This document shows, one piece after another, positions 54,686 through 62,623 of a DNA stretch of 64,000 bases. The translations under genes were made by a program, and so were the position numbers. The stretch's first letter is position 1. Each line of letters opens with the position of its first letter. Under the pieces are notes generated by a model. That model was given only the letters and a program-made list of their open reading frames with translations, searched no databases and was not told the origin of the DNA. The stretch comes from Chitinophagaceae bacterium PMP191F (GTDB lineage: Bacteria; Bacteroidota; Bacteroidia; Chitinophagales; Chitinophagaceae): the NCBI GenBank assembly GCA_001302245.1, contig LGYU01000016.1:372001-436000 (forward strand), written 5' to 3'.

Positions 54686-56821
54686 CTATTCTATCTCCAA
54701 TTCAAAAGCCGCATTCAGTTTCAACTTCCCTTCTGTTTCAGTATCAGTACCCGGCAGTTTCCAGCCTTTAGCTTTACCGGTTTTGCCTTTCTGTAACAGG
54801 TCGGCAATCTGTTTGTCGGTGAGTTTTTTACCAAATACTTCAAAAGGCAGTTTAAAACCGCAGACTTTAAAATTGGCACAACCATAGGCGGTATTACCCT
54901 TTTTCAGCAGGTGCGTTTTACATTTGGGACATTGTTGTTCTTCTATTACAATCGTCTTTTTCTGCTCTTTGGGTTTGGCTTCTTTTTTTGGCTTTTCTTC
55001 TTTGTTATCTTTTTCTTTTTTCTCCGGCTGATCGGGGGCTATGGTAATTGCTTTGTAGGTGGCGCTCTTGACCTCTACAGTAAGATCTATTACCATTTGC
55101 TTCAACTCCTGTTTGAAAGTCTCAATAGCGTATTCGCCTTTTTCTATCTGGCGTAATTTACGCTCCCAGATACCTGTCAGCTCAGGGCTTTTCAGCAGCT
55201 CTGTCTGAATGGTATCAATCAGGTCTATGCCGGTTTGTGTAGCGTAAATGTTCTTCTTGCGTTTTTCAATGTACTTACGGCGAAACAATGTTTCAATAAT
55301 ATTGGCACGGGTACTTGGTCTGCCGATGCCGTTATCTTTCAGCAACTCACGCATTTCTTCATCATCCACCTGTTTACCCGCGGTTTCCATTGCACGCAGC
55401 AGGGTTGCTTCTGTATATGCTTTGGGCGGTGTTGTTTTACCCTGGTGTATACGTGGTGTATGCGGGCCACGCTCTCCTACCTCAAACACCGGCAGGATCT
55501 TTTCTTCTTCTTCACCTTCCTTTTTAGCGCTTACATCATTGACATATACGTCCTTCCAGCCAGGTTCTAATACCTGTTTACCGGTTGCTTTAAACGGCAC
55601 CTGCCCTACCTTGCCCAATACAGTAGTGTTCGCTATTTTGCTTTCCGGGTAAAACGCAGCTATAAAACGCCTGGCGATAAGATCGTAAATACGTTTTTCT
55701 TCGTGTGACAGGTTGTTTGGATATACACCAGTGGGAATGATGGCATGGTGGTCGGACACCTTTTTATCGTCAAATACCGTTTTCAGTTTCGGAATAGGTT
55801 GCGCCAGTATGGGTGCCGTGAGCGCCGCATAAGGCGTAAGGTCACGCATGATGCCTTCAATTTTCGGATGCAGGTCTTCCGACAGGTAGGTAGTGTCTAC
55901 CCTTGGATAAGTCACCAGTTTTTTCTCGTACAGGTTCTGCACATATTTCAATGTATCGTCTGCAGAATAAGCATATTTCTTATTGGCCTCTACCTGCAGG
56001 GCAGTAAGATCGAACAGGCGTGGATTTCCCTCCTTACCTTCTTTTTTCTCAAAGGAAGTAATTTCAAAAGGATGTTCTTTCAGGTAGGCCAGTCCTTTCT
56101 CTGCGCGCTCCAGCACTTTGATACGATCGATGGTAGCAGTGAATTCCGTTTCACGATAAATGGTTTTTAATTCAAAGTATTCTTCCGATTGAAAGGCATT
56201 GATCTCCTTTTGTCTGGCTACAATCATCGCCAGTGTAGGCGTTTGCACACGGCCAATGGAAAGCACAGTTTTTCCCTGTGCAAATTTCTTGGTGAACAAC
56301 CTGGTGGCATTCATCCCCAGCAACCAATCACCAATAGCACGGGCACTGCCGGCCGCATACAGGTTATCGTACTGGTCAGCATTTTTAAGTTTCTGAAAAC
56401 CTTCTTTGATCGCTTCTTCTGTGAGCGAGGATATCCAGAGTCTTTTTACAGGGGCCGTACATTGCGCTTTCAGCAATACCCACCGTTGTATCAGTTCACC
56501 TTCCTGGCCGGCATCACCACAGTTGATCACTTCCTCACATTGATGCACCAGGGTTTCTATTACTTTGAATTGTTTCTGAACACCGTCATTTTCTATCAGC
56601 TTAATACCAAAACTGGACGGGATCATCGGCAGGTCTTCCAGCCGCCAGAACTTCCATTGTTCAGTATAATCGTGTGGTTCTTTCAGGGTGCAGAAATGCC
56701 CGAAGGTCCAGGTAACCTGGTACCCGTTGCCTTCGTAATAACCATCCTTGCGTTGTTTGGCGCCAATAATGTCTGCAATATCTCTCGCCACACTGGGCTT
56801 TTCTGCAATACAAACCTTCAT
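54686..56821 (-). CDS. topB: DNA topoisomerase III
   Basis: A 711-residue type IA topoisomerase that relaxes and decatenates DNA. It has a Toprim domain at the start (MKVCIAEKPSVARDIADIIG), the GDAGQEGELIQRWVL region of the Toprim acidic residues, the strand-passage core with catalytic Tyr305 in LVTYPRVDTTYL, and a C-terminal zinc ribbon (CPKCKTHLLKKGNTAYGCAN, then CGFKLPFEVFGKKLTDKQIA). The ATG at 56821 is chosen because homologues start MKVCIAEKPS. A Lys/Glu-rich linker precedes the zinc ribbon. Bacteroidota often carry several topB copies, some on mobile elements; this one is surrounded by chromosomal genes and repeats. Confidence 0.95.
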   Translation of the reverse strand: MKVCIAEKPSVARDIADIIGAKQRKDGYYEGNGYQVTWTFGHFCTLKEPHDYTEQWKFWRLEDLPMIPSSFGIKLIENDGVQKQFKVIETLVHQCEEVINCGDAGQEGELIQRWVLLKAQCTAPVKRLWISSLTEEAIKEGFQKLKNADQYDNLYAAGSARAIGDWLLGMNATRLFTKKFAQGKTVLSIGRVQTPTLAMIVARQKEINAFQSEEYFELKTIYRETEFTATIDRIKVLERAEKGLAYLKEHPFEITSFEKKEGKEGNPRLFDLTALQVEANKKYAYSADDTLKYVQNLYEKKLVTYPRVDTTYLSEDLHPKIEGIMRDLTPYAALTAPILAQPIPKLKTVFDDKKVSDHHAIIPTGVYPNNLSHEEKRIYDLIARRFIAAFYPESKIANTTVLGKVGQVPFKATGKQVLEPGWKDVYVNDVSAKKEGEEEEKILPVFEVGERGPHTPRIHQGKTTPPKAYTEATLLRAMETAGKQVDDEEMRELLKDNGIGRPSTRANIIETLFRRKYIEKRKKNIYATQTGIDLIDTIQTELLKSPELTGIWERKLRQIEKGEYAIETFKQELKQMVIDLTVEVKSATYKAITIAPDQPEKKEKDNKEEKPKKEAKPKEQKKTIVIEEQQCPKCKTHLLKKGNTAYGCANFKVCGFKLPFEVFGKKLTDKQIADLLQKGKTGKAKGWKLPGTDTETEGKLKLNAAFELEIE

Positions 56822-56891
56822 ACACGGCAAATGTATAGAATCCCGTAAAAATGTGAGGTGATTGAAAGGGAATTGGGAGCAGGTATTACTA

Positions 56892-57790
56892 CTGCGAGCA
56901 GTAGGTCACGGGCAATACATCATAGCGTCTCAGCGACTTTGCGAGCATCCATCTTCCGGACTTCTATTTTTCACCAGCGACCCGTCATATCGAATGAGCC
57001 ATGAAGAAAGTAGCGAAATAATGAATGATATGACGAAATGAGATATCCGGGGCTGCAGAGAATGTAAGATGGAATGGAGAGCATGAATCAGGAATTGGCT
57101 GTCAGGCTCTTAGCTGCGAGCAAGCACTGTATAGCGTCTCAGCGACTTTGCGAGCATCCATCTTCCGGACTTCTATTTTTCACCAGCGACCCGTCATATC
57201 GAATGAGCCATGAAGAAAGAAGCGAAATAATGAATGATATAGCAAAATGAGATATCCGGGGCTGCAGAGAATGTAAGATGGAATGGAAAGCATGAATCAG
57301 GAATTAGCTGTCAGGCTCTTAGCTGCGAGCAGTAAGTCACGGGCAATACATCATAGCGTCTCAGCGACTCTGCGAGCACTCTTCTATTCAGTATTTTTTG
57401 AAGCACAAAGAGATCAGAATACTTTACTTCGTATTTTGTATTTTCTTTCAGACATCAGACTTCCGGCTTCCGGACTTCTATTTTTAACCAGCGACCCGTC
57501 ATATCGAATGAGCCATGAAGAAAGAAACAAAATAATGAATGATATGGCGAAATGAGATATCCGGGGCTGCAGAGAATGTAAGATGGAATGGAGAGCATGA
57601 ATCAGGAATTGGCTGTCAGGCTCTTAGCTGCGAGCGGTGAGTCACGGGCAATACATCATAACGTCTCAGCGACTCTGCGAGCACTCTTCTATTCAGTATT
57701 TTTTGAAGCACAAAGAGATCAGAATACTTTACTTCGTATTTTGTATTTTCTTTCAGACATCAGACTTCCGGCTTCCGGACTTCTTTCTTC
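56892..57790. repeat. Direct-repeat array of about four units
   Basis: Units begin ctgcgagca(g) and run to cag...ctcttag: unit A 56892-57113, unit B 57114-57322, unit C 57323-57627, unit D from 57628 (shorter, diverging after 57780). Each unit shares the cgtctcagcgact core, the gatatccggggctgcag stretch and the ctgtcaggctcttag end; units C and D carry an extra ~80-base insertion (ctcttctattcag...). Two 90- to 156-codon frames through it (57283, 57588) are products of the repeat, not genes. An inverted copy of the A/B junction lies at 62438-62513. Confidence 0.85.
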
Positions 57791-58120
57791 CTGTCTTTCC
57801 GGCTTCCGGACTTGTATCCCTCACCATCACGCCCAAATACTTAGTTTATACGCTTTAAATAGCAGGCAATATGCAGCAAGGTCACAGCAAAACCTTCACA
57901 AATCTCTCACCAACGGCGTACAAAAAAACAGGAACAGCCTTTTAAATACAGAACACAGGGAATACCATTTCCGGCAATTCCGGCTGATTTGGCAAAATTG
58001 GCATATACGGTCGTTGCGCTTGGATCAGGCAACAGGCATCTGTAACTTTACTTTATAACTCTGATACCAGTACGCCTGCGAATACCACAAACCTGCAATA
58101 CAAAACATCATTTCGTCATC
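57791..58120. other. Intergenic stretch after the repeat array
   Basis: About 330 bases before the gene at 58121. They hold no supported RNA gene, repeat or hairpin; the promoter for the downstream gene presumably lies here. Confidence 0.35.
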
Positions 58121-58687
58121 ATGAAACGCAAACTGTTTACACCGTTCATACTCTCAGGCACCTACGGCAACCTGGTATTTTATCGCTGGCGTGGATTGTA
58201 TTGCGTACGCACCAGAAGCACCCTGACAGCCAGGCGGGTAAAATATGCTGCGGGCTTCAGAACAACCATGCAATATGCCCGGCGTCTTGGCCGTGCTTCC
58301 AGGATTGCATCCAAAGTGTATCGCCAACTGCCGGATGGCTGGAAACTGCACAGCCTGTACCGCAGGATGACAGGTATCGGCACCCGTTTACTGAAAGCAT
58401 GTGAACAACCTGTAAGGGAAATAGAGCGCGCATTATGGCAATACCTGGCATCTGTAGGTTTTAAAGCGGCACAACATAATATGCAACATCCTGTACCGGT
58501 TACATTGAAATTACTATCCCGGTTACCAGAGCTATCAGGGCTATCATTTCCATACTACTACCAGTTTGGTAATCGCCGGATAGTTCGCTTATTTACAAAT
58601 CCAATTCGTGAAAAAGGGTCTGAAATCAATAATTGCCACAGGAAACAATATAATACTACGAGACTGCAGGTCTCGTATTGCCTGTGA
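58121..58687 (+). CDS. Hypothetical protein, basic helical N-terminal domain
   Basis: A 188-residue protein of unknown function. It is strongly basic at the start (FTPFILSGTYGNLVFYRWRG followed by LYCVRTRSTLTARRVKYAAG), with a long helix (FRTTMQYARRLGRASRIASK) and a C-terminal region around REIERALWQYLASVGFKAAQ. The G-x-x-G-N-x-V-x-Y-x-W-R-G plan recalls small Bacteroidota proteins of the DUF6266-like kind (see 7032). The last 25 codons run into an interspersed palindrome, so the natural end may have been altered. No partner genes. Confidence 0.65.
   Translation: MKRKLFTPFILSGTYGNLVFYRWRGLYCVRTRSTLTARRVKYAAGFRTTMQYARRLGRASRIASKVYRQLPDGWKLHSLYRRMTGIGTRLLKACEQPVREIERALWQYLASVGFKAAQHNMQHPVPVTLKLLSRLPELSGLSFPYYYQFGNRRIVRLFTNPIREKGSEINNCHRKQYNTTRLQVSYCL
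58657..58677. repeat. Interspersed palindrome, copy 3
   Basis: tacgagac (58657-58664) and gtctcgta (58670-58677) form an 8-base-pair hairpin with loop tgcag, inside the end of the gene at 58121. The stem equals copies 1 and 2. Confidence 0.7.
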
Positions 58688-58727
58688 GTTTTGCAGCTTC
58701 GCGCTCCCATTGCGCCCTTGCGTGAAA

Positions 58728-59318
58728 TCAAAAAGTTTCCTGTATCGGGTATACATACACCAGGTACAGATAAAAGAAAAGCAACGATATAATAAGAATG
58801 ATAACACCCAATACCGGTGAACTCACTTTGATGCCTTTTATATTGGCCTCCAGCTCTGTATTTAATGTAGTATCGCCTGCCGTTGCTACGCTCACTTTTT
58901 CCGGTGACACGTCGGCGCCTGTTTTAGTATCAACAACAGATTTTCCCTTCATCGATTTATAGAACTGTAAGGCTGCAAACAAAATACCTGAAAACACAAG
59001 CGTGATCACTACCCAAAAAGTAATCTTGCTGCTCAACAGGTTCCATCGAAAAGTGTTTTTCCGATGCTGCATACCGAATGTATAGTATTCATACAACTGT
59101 CTTTTCAAAGCAGTATCATACTGCGCCAGTTGCTCTACCACCTGCCAGTTGGAGTCTTTGCCAGAACGCTGTTGTATTGCACGATCGGTATTGAGCAGGG
59201 CTTTTTGTAATTTTTGCTCCTGCAAAGTCATACTATCTGCAACAGGTTGTCCGAAAGAAAAAATAGCTGTCACCAGGCACAGCAACAACAACATGATATA
59301 TTGTATAAAATTTCGCAC
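58728..59318 (-). CDS. Hypothetical membrane protein with signal peptide
   Basis: A 196-residue protein. A signal peptide (IMLLLLCLVTAIFSFGQ) is followed by ~70 soluble residues (LQEQKLQKALLNTDRAIQQR), a membrane segment around TFWVVITLVFSGILFAALQF, a Thr/Ser/Val-rich linker and a second hydrophobic segment near the C-terminus (LGVIILIISLLFFYLYLVYV). No family is seen. It begins 6 bases after the stop of the next (leftward) gene, so both are one operon. Confidence 0.7.
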   Translation of the reverse strand: MRNFIQYIMLLLLCLVTAIFSFGQPVADSMTLQEQKLQKALLNTDRAIQQRSGKDSNWQVVEQLAQYDTALKRQLYEYYTFGMQHRKNTFRWNLLSSKITFWVVITLVFSGILFAALQFYKSMKGKSVVDTKTGADVSPEKVSVATAGDTTLNTELEANIKGIKVSSPVLGVIILIISLLFFYLYLVYVYPIQETF

Positions 59319-59324
59319 AGTATT

Positions 59325-60002
59325 CTAGTTTGCTATTAAAAAATTCTCCATAAACGTTATCCGGTAAACCAACTGTTTGAAAATATCACCGGCGCATTGC
59401 AGGGTTTCACGTTTCATGTACTGATTGAGCAGATCAGCATTATTGCCCAGTAACGATTGAATGTCTCCCCGCAGTTCGTTATTAAATTGTGCGATCCATA
59501 AATACGTTGAATCTGTATTATTCAACCTGGGAATCGGCACTTTCGGCACCATCATCATAGCCTGAAGAGGAGCAGACGGTACATGTCTTTTACCATCCGG
59601 GGTGATCACTTCAATCAGCTTACCATCACATATCTTTTTGATCAGTCCATCAGGATACCTGACCAGTACACAGTTGTTGGAGTCAATTGACTTTTCCGTT
59701 GCACAATCCTGTCTTCCGGCAAGATACTTGTCCAGGTTTTCTCCGGGTGGCACTGGCAGAACCGGTAAGCGGTACACCATTTTAGACAGATCAGGATTAA
59801 TTTTGATCCGCTTACCCAATACAGCCCTTTGTACCGGGGTGGTATCCGTTCGTATTTTAAATGGGGTAGAATTAGTGCTGACGTGTGCAACGTTTGATTT
59901 GAACTTTCTGGCAGTATCTGCCTGAGCAACAGCTACATGCCACAAACACAGCAATATACAAAAAGAGATTGCTGTCCTTTTCAGTAATGCCCTGGATTCC
60001 AT
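59325..60002 (-). CDS. Hypothetical exported protein, operon partner of the gene at 58728
   Basis: A 225-residue protein with an N-terminal hydrophobic segment (AISFCILLCLWHVAVAQA) that ends in a likely cleavage site. The mature part contains a Pro-rich stretch (MVYRLPVLPVPPGENLDKYL), two Cys (DSNNCVLVRYPDGLIKKICD) that could form a disulphide, and a helical end. The ATG at 60002 (MESRALLKRT) is preferred to the longer frame, which starts 27 codons earlier and lacks a signal-like start. No family recognised; its neighbour is a membrane protein, suggesting a two-component surface or periplasmic complex. Confidence 0.6.
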   Translation of the reverse strand: MESRALLKRTAISFCILLCLWHVAVAQADTARKFKSNVAHVSTNSTPFKIRTDTTPVQRAVLGKRIKINPDLSKMVYRLPVLPVPPGENLDKYLAGRQDCATEKSIDSNNCVLVRYPDGLIKKICDGKLIEVITPDGKRHVPSAPLQAMMMVPKVPIPRLNNTDSTYLWIAQFNNELRGDIQSLLGNNADLLNQYMKRETLQCAGDIFKQLVYRITFMENFLIAN

Positions 60003-60193
60003 ACATTCATATTTTATAAATGATAGTACGGACTGTTGAAAAAGGAATGTTGCCAAGTTATAACCCTTACAAAAGATTGTCAATACCCTTTTCGTAGTAT
60101 TTTATCCGGCTACGCGCAGCAGAGTGTGCTGTAAACCTCCGGGTAACAGATTATTTGTACTTTCGCGCACTTTTTTAACCCATTCCATATTAC

Positions 60194-60751
60194 ATGACAA
60201 TTAATAAAAAACTGTACGACCGAAGCGGCGGCAATTGTGAATTATGTAATTCAGCAACAGCAGTGCATGAGTATACTGTCAGCCCGGCATCGGATAATGC
60301 AATAGAGAACCAGGTAGCAATTTGTACAAACTGTTTGCAGGCCATTGAACAACATGATACAGGAAATTACTGGCAGTTCCTTGAGGGAACGATATGGAAC
60401 CCCGAACCTGCTATACAGGCATTAAGCTACCGTTTGGTGTATGCATGTAAAGAGCAGGATTGGGCTGCAGGTATTATCAGTTCTGTAGAGCTGGATGAAA
60501 ATACGGTACAATGGGCGCTGAGCATTTATGAAGTTGCTGAAGTGCACAAGGATGCTTTTGGCAATACACTGACTAATGGAGATACAGTTGTTCTCACCCA
60601 GGGACTTGATGTTAAAGGCACCAGTTTCAGTGCGCCCAAAGGTACAGTAGTAAAAAAGATCCGGCTGGTACCTGATAATACAAACCAGGTAGAAGGAAAG
60701 ATCAATGACCAGACCATTGTGATCCTTACAAAGTATGTAAAAAAAGGATAG
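60194..60751 (+). CDS. phnA: PhnA (YjdM) family zinc-ribbon protein
   Basis: A 185-residue protein. The N-terminus carries the zinc ribbon: LYDRSGGNCELCNS and IENQVAICTNCLQAIE give a Cys-x2-Cys pair twice. The C-terminal ~75 residues are the conserved PhnA barrel with DAFGNTLTNGDTVVLTQGLD and TVVKKIRLVPDNTNQVEGKI. Despite its name in some annotations, the biochemical role is unclear in most bacteria. It is a lone gene; an inverted repeat follows its stop. Confidence 0.9.
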   Translation: MTINKKLYDRSGGNCELCNSATAVHEYTVSPASDNAIENQVAICTNCLQAIEQHDTGNYWQFLEGTIWNPEPAIQALSYRLVYACKEQDWAAGIISSVELDENTVQWALSIYEVAEVHKDAFGNTLTNGDTVVLTQGLDVKGTSFSAPKGTVVKKIRLVPDNTNQVEGKINDQTIVILTKYVKKG

Positions 60752-60772
60752 CAGGTCTTATTTAACTCAGGG

Positions 60773-60830
60773 ATGACAACCCTTTGCAACAGGCGAAGTA
60801 TTTACTACACATTCCTTCCGGGGTTGTCAT
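60773..60830. repeat. Inverted repeat after phnA
   Basis: atgacaaccc (60773-60782) and gggttgtcat (60821-60830) are exact reverse complements across a 38-base spacer, starting 22 bases after the phnA stop. It may be a terminator-like structure or a mobile-element scar. The rest of the 60752-61074 gap shows nothing clear. Confidence 0.45.
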
Positions 60831-61074
60831 TCCTTATCTCATATTGTTGCGCACGATCTATTAGCTGTCACCTGCATCTAAGATGCACCAAGCAAAACAA
60901 CAAACAGCTTTCCGGCTTTGCATTCTCTTTGTGTCTTTGCCTGAAACCTTTACATGAAATCTCATGTTGCATGTTGTTGCATAAATAAACCTTCTTTTTC
61001 ATCATTTTTAGCAGCCATACCAAACACCAATCCAATCATAATAAATACATTTAGCGTGTTATAAATAACACATC

Positions 61075-62160
61075 ATGCAATACAACAATAATCGCCGGTG
61101 GTATGTAATACCGGCTCTTACGCTGAGCTTTGCCATGGCTGCTGCGTGTCAGGATACAGCCACTAAAACACCTGAAACCACTACTGCAGTTGCAAAGGAT
61201 TCTACTACCCAACCGCTGGTCAGTCATATTTTTACAGCAGATCCTTCTGCACATGTATTTAACGGACGTATTTATATTTATCCCTCGCACGACACCGCTA
61301 CCGGTACTCCCGAAAATGACAATGGTGATCATTTCAACATGATGGATTACCACATTCTTTCAATGGATTCTGTAGGGGGTAAAGTCACCGATCATGGAGT
61401 GGCACTGGATATCAAAAATATTCCCTGGGCTGGTCGCCAGTTATGGGCACCGGACGCAGCTTTTGCCAACAATACTTATTACCTGTATTTCCCGGTAAAG
61501 GATAAACAGGATATTTTCAGGATCGGCGTAGCTACTTCCTCCAAACCCGAAGGACCCTTCACCGCAGAAAAAGAGCCTATCAGGGGCAGTTATAGTATTG
61601 ACCCTGCCGTGTTCCAGGATAATGATGGCAGTTTTTATATGTACTTCGGTGGTATCTGGGGCGGACAACTGCAACGCTGGAGCAATAACAAATACGATTC
61701 AGCCGGTAAACTACGCAGCGCCAATGAACCGGCCATTCTGCCACGTATTGCCAAAATGAGCAAAGACATGAAGAGCTTTGACGGACCGGTAAAAGAAATA
61801 CAACTGGTGGGTAAGGATGGAAAACCTTTTACAGAGAAGGACAACGACAAGCGTTTTTTTGAAGCCAGTTGGATGCACAGGTATAAAGGAAAATACTATT
61901 TCTCCTACTCTACCGGCGATACCCATTTCATTTGCTATGCTATTGGTGATAGTCCCTACGGACCATTCACTTACCAGGGTGTACTGCTGAATCCTGTTAA
62001 AGGCTGGACCAATCATCATTCCATTATAGAAAAAGATGGTAAATGGTACCTGTTCTATCACGATGTACAACTGAGTGGCAAAACACACCTGCGTAACGTG
62101 AAAGTAACTGAACTGCATTATAACGATGACGGTACCATCCAGACCGTTACAGCCCGCTAA
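61075..62160 (+). CDS. Glycoside hydrolase family 43 lipoprotein
   Basis: A 361-residue enzyme with a five-bladed beta-propeller, most likely a xylosidase or arabinofuranosidase of family GH43. Signal and lipobox (LSFAMAAACQDTA) place it at the cell surface or in the periplasm. The catalytic-type acids lie in DPSAHVFNGRIYIYPSHD (general base Asp), YSIDPAVFQDNDGSFYMYFG (central Asp) and KRFFEASWMHRYKGKYYFS (acid Glu). It stands alone without a SusCD pair. A terminator-like hairpin follows. Confidence 0.93.
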   Translation: MQYNNNRRWYVIPALTLSFAMAAACQDTATKTPETTTAVAKDSTTQPLVSHIFTADPSAHVFNGRIYIYPSHDTATGTPENDNGDHFNMMDYHILSMDSVGGKVTDHGVALDIKNIPWAGRQLWAPDAAFANNTYYLYFPVKDKQDIFRIGVATSSKPEGPFTAEKEPIRGSYSIDPAVFQDNDGSFYMYFGGIWGGQLQRWSNNKYDSAGKLRSANEPAILPRIAKMSKDMKSFDGPVKEIQLVGKDGKPFTEKDNDKRFFEASWMHRYKGKYYFSYSTGDTHFICYAIGDSPYGPFTYQGVLLNPVKGWTNHHSIIEKDGKWYLFYHDVQLSGKTHLRNVKVTELHYNDDGTIQTVTAR

Positions 62161-62180
62161 ACACATAAAAGAATTGAACA

Positions 62181-62221
62181 AAAGGCTTTACTGTCCTGGC
62201 AACTCAGGCGGCAAAGCCTTT
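62181..62221 (+). terminator. Terminator-like hairpin after the GH43 gene
   Basis: aaaggcttt (62181-62189) and aaagccttt (62213-62221) pair perfectly around a 23-base loop, 20 bases after the GH43 stop. The pairing is strong, but only a short T run follows. Confidence 0.5.
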
Positions 62222-62251
62222 GTTACAGATAAGCATACCGGGCGTATGTAG

Positions 62252-62461
62252 CAGAAAAACGCCGCTTTATGGCTGTATTTTACCATCTATGTGCTTTGTG
62301 CCACGATATGTTTTTGCTTTGCCGGTATGAAACAGGTCTGGTATCAGAAAAAATGGGTCATGGTGCTGACACATGCAGCACTATGGATCGCCCTGTTCTC
62401 GCTGCCCTTTTTATTACGTCCGTACAATGAAAAACAGGATGGATGCTCGCTAAGTCGCTGA
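62252..62461 (+). pseudogene. Fragment of a LytS-type kinase N-terminus
   Basis: A start-less frame (it follows an in-frame TAG) encodes two membrane-helix-like stretches: ALWLYFTIYVLCATICFCF and VMVLTHAALWIALFSLPFLL, then RPYNEKQ. This is the usual look of the sensor membrane part of Bacteroidota LytS-type kinases. It runs into the inverted repeat copy at 62438, where it stops. The gene's remaining domains are absent. Confidence 0.4.
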
Positions 62462-62513
62462 GACGCTATACAGTGTTTGCTCGCAGCTAAGAGCCTGACA
62501 GCTAATTCCTGAT
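62438..62513 (-). repeat. Inverted copy of the repeat array unit
   Basis: This 76-base stretch is close to the reverse complement of the unit A/B junction of the array at 56892 (about 57090-57160), including the distinctive cgtctcagcgact core and the ctgtcaggctcttag end. It lies 5 kb from the array and interrupts the kinase fragment. The shared sequence is seen directly. Confidence 0.85.
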
Positions 62514-62623
62514 AATTCCGTTTGAAGGGCAAGTACTTCCTGCCGTTCTCACATTGATTCCCTGCTTTTTACTATTTTTAGCACCGCCATTATCATTTAG
62601 CCTAAGACAATCAACACCCGTGT

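Noticed and set aside
54686-56821. Topoisomerase III as evidence of a conjugative element
   Set aside because: topB occurs on some Bacteroidota mobile elements, but no transfer, relaxase or integrase genes accompany it here.
57283-58058. Two near-identical ORFs in the repeat array (90 and 156 codons)
   Set aside because: Their shared first part comes from the direct-repeat units themselves and has low-complexity, non-domain sequence; an inverted piece of the same repeat makes a similar ORF at 62344. They are shadows of the repeat.
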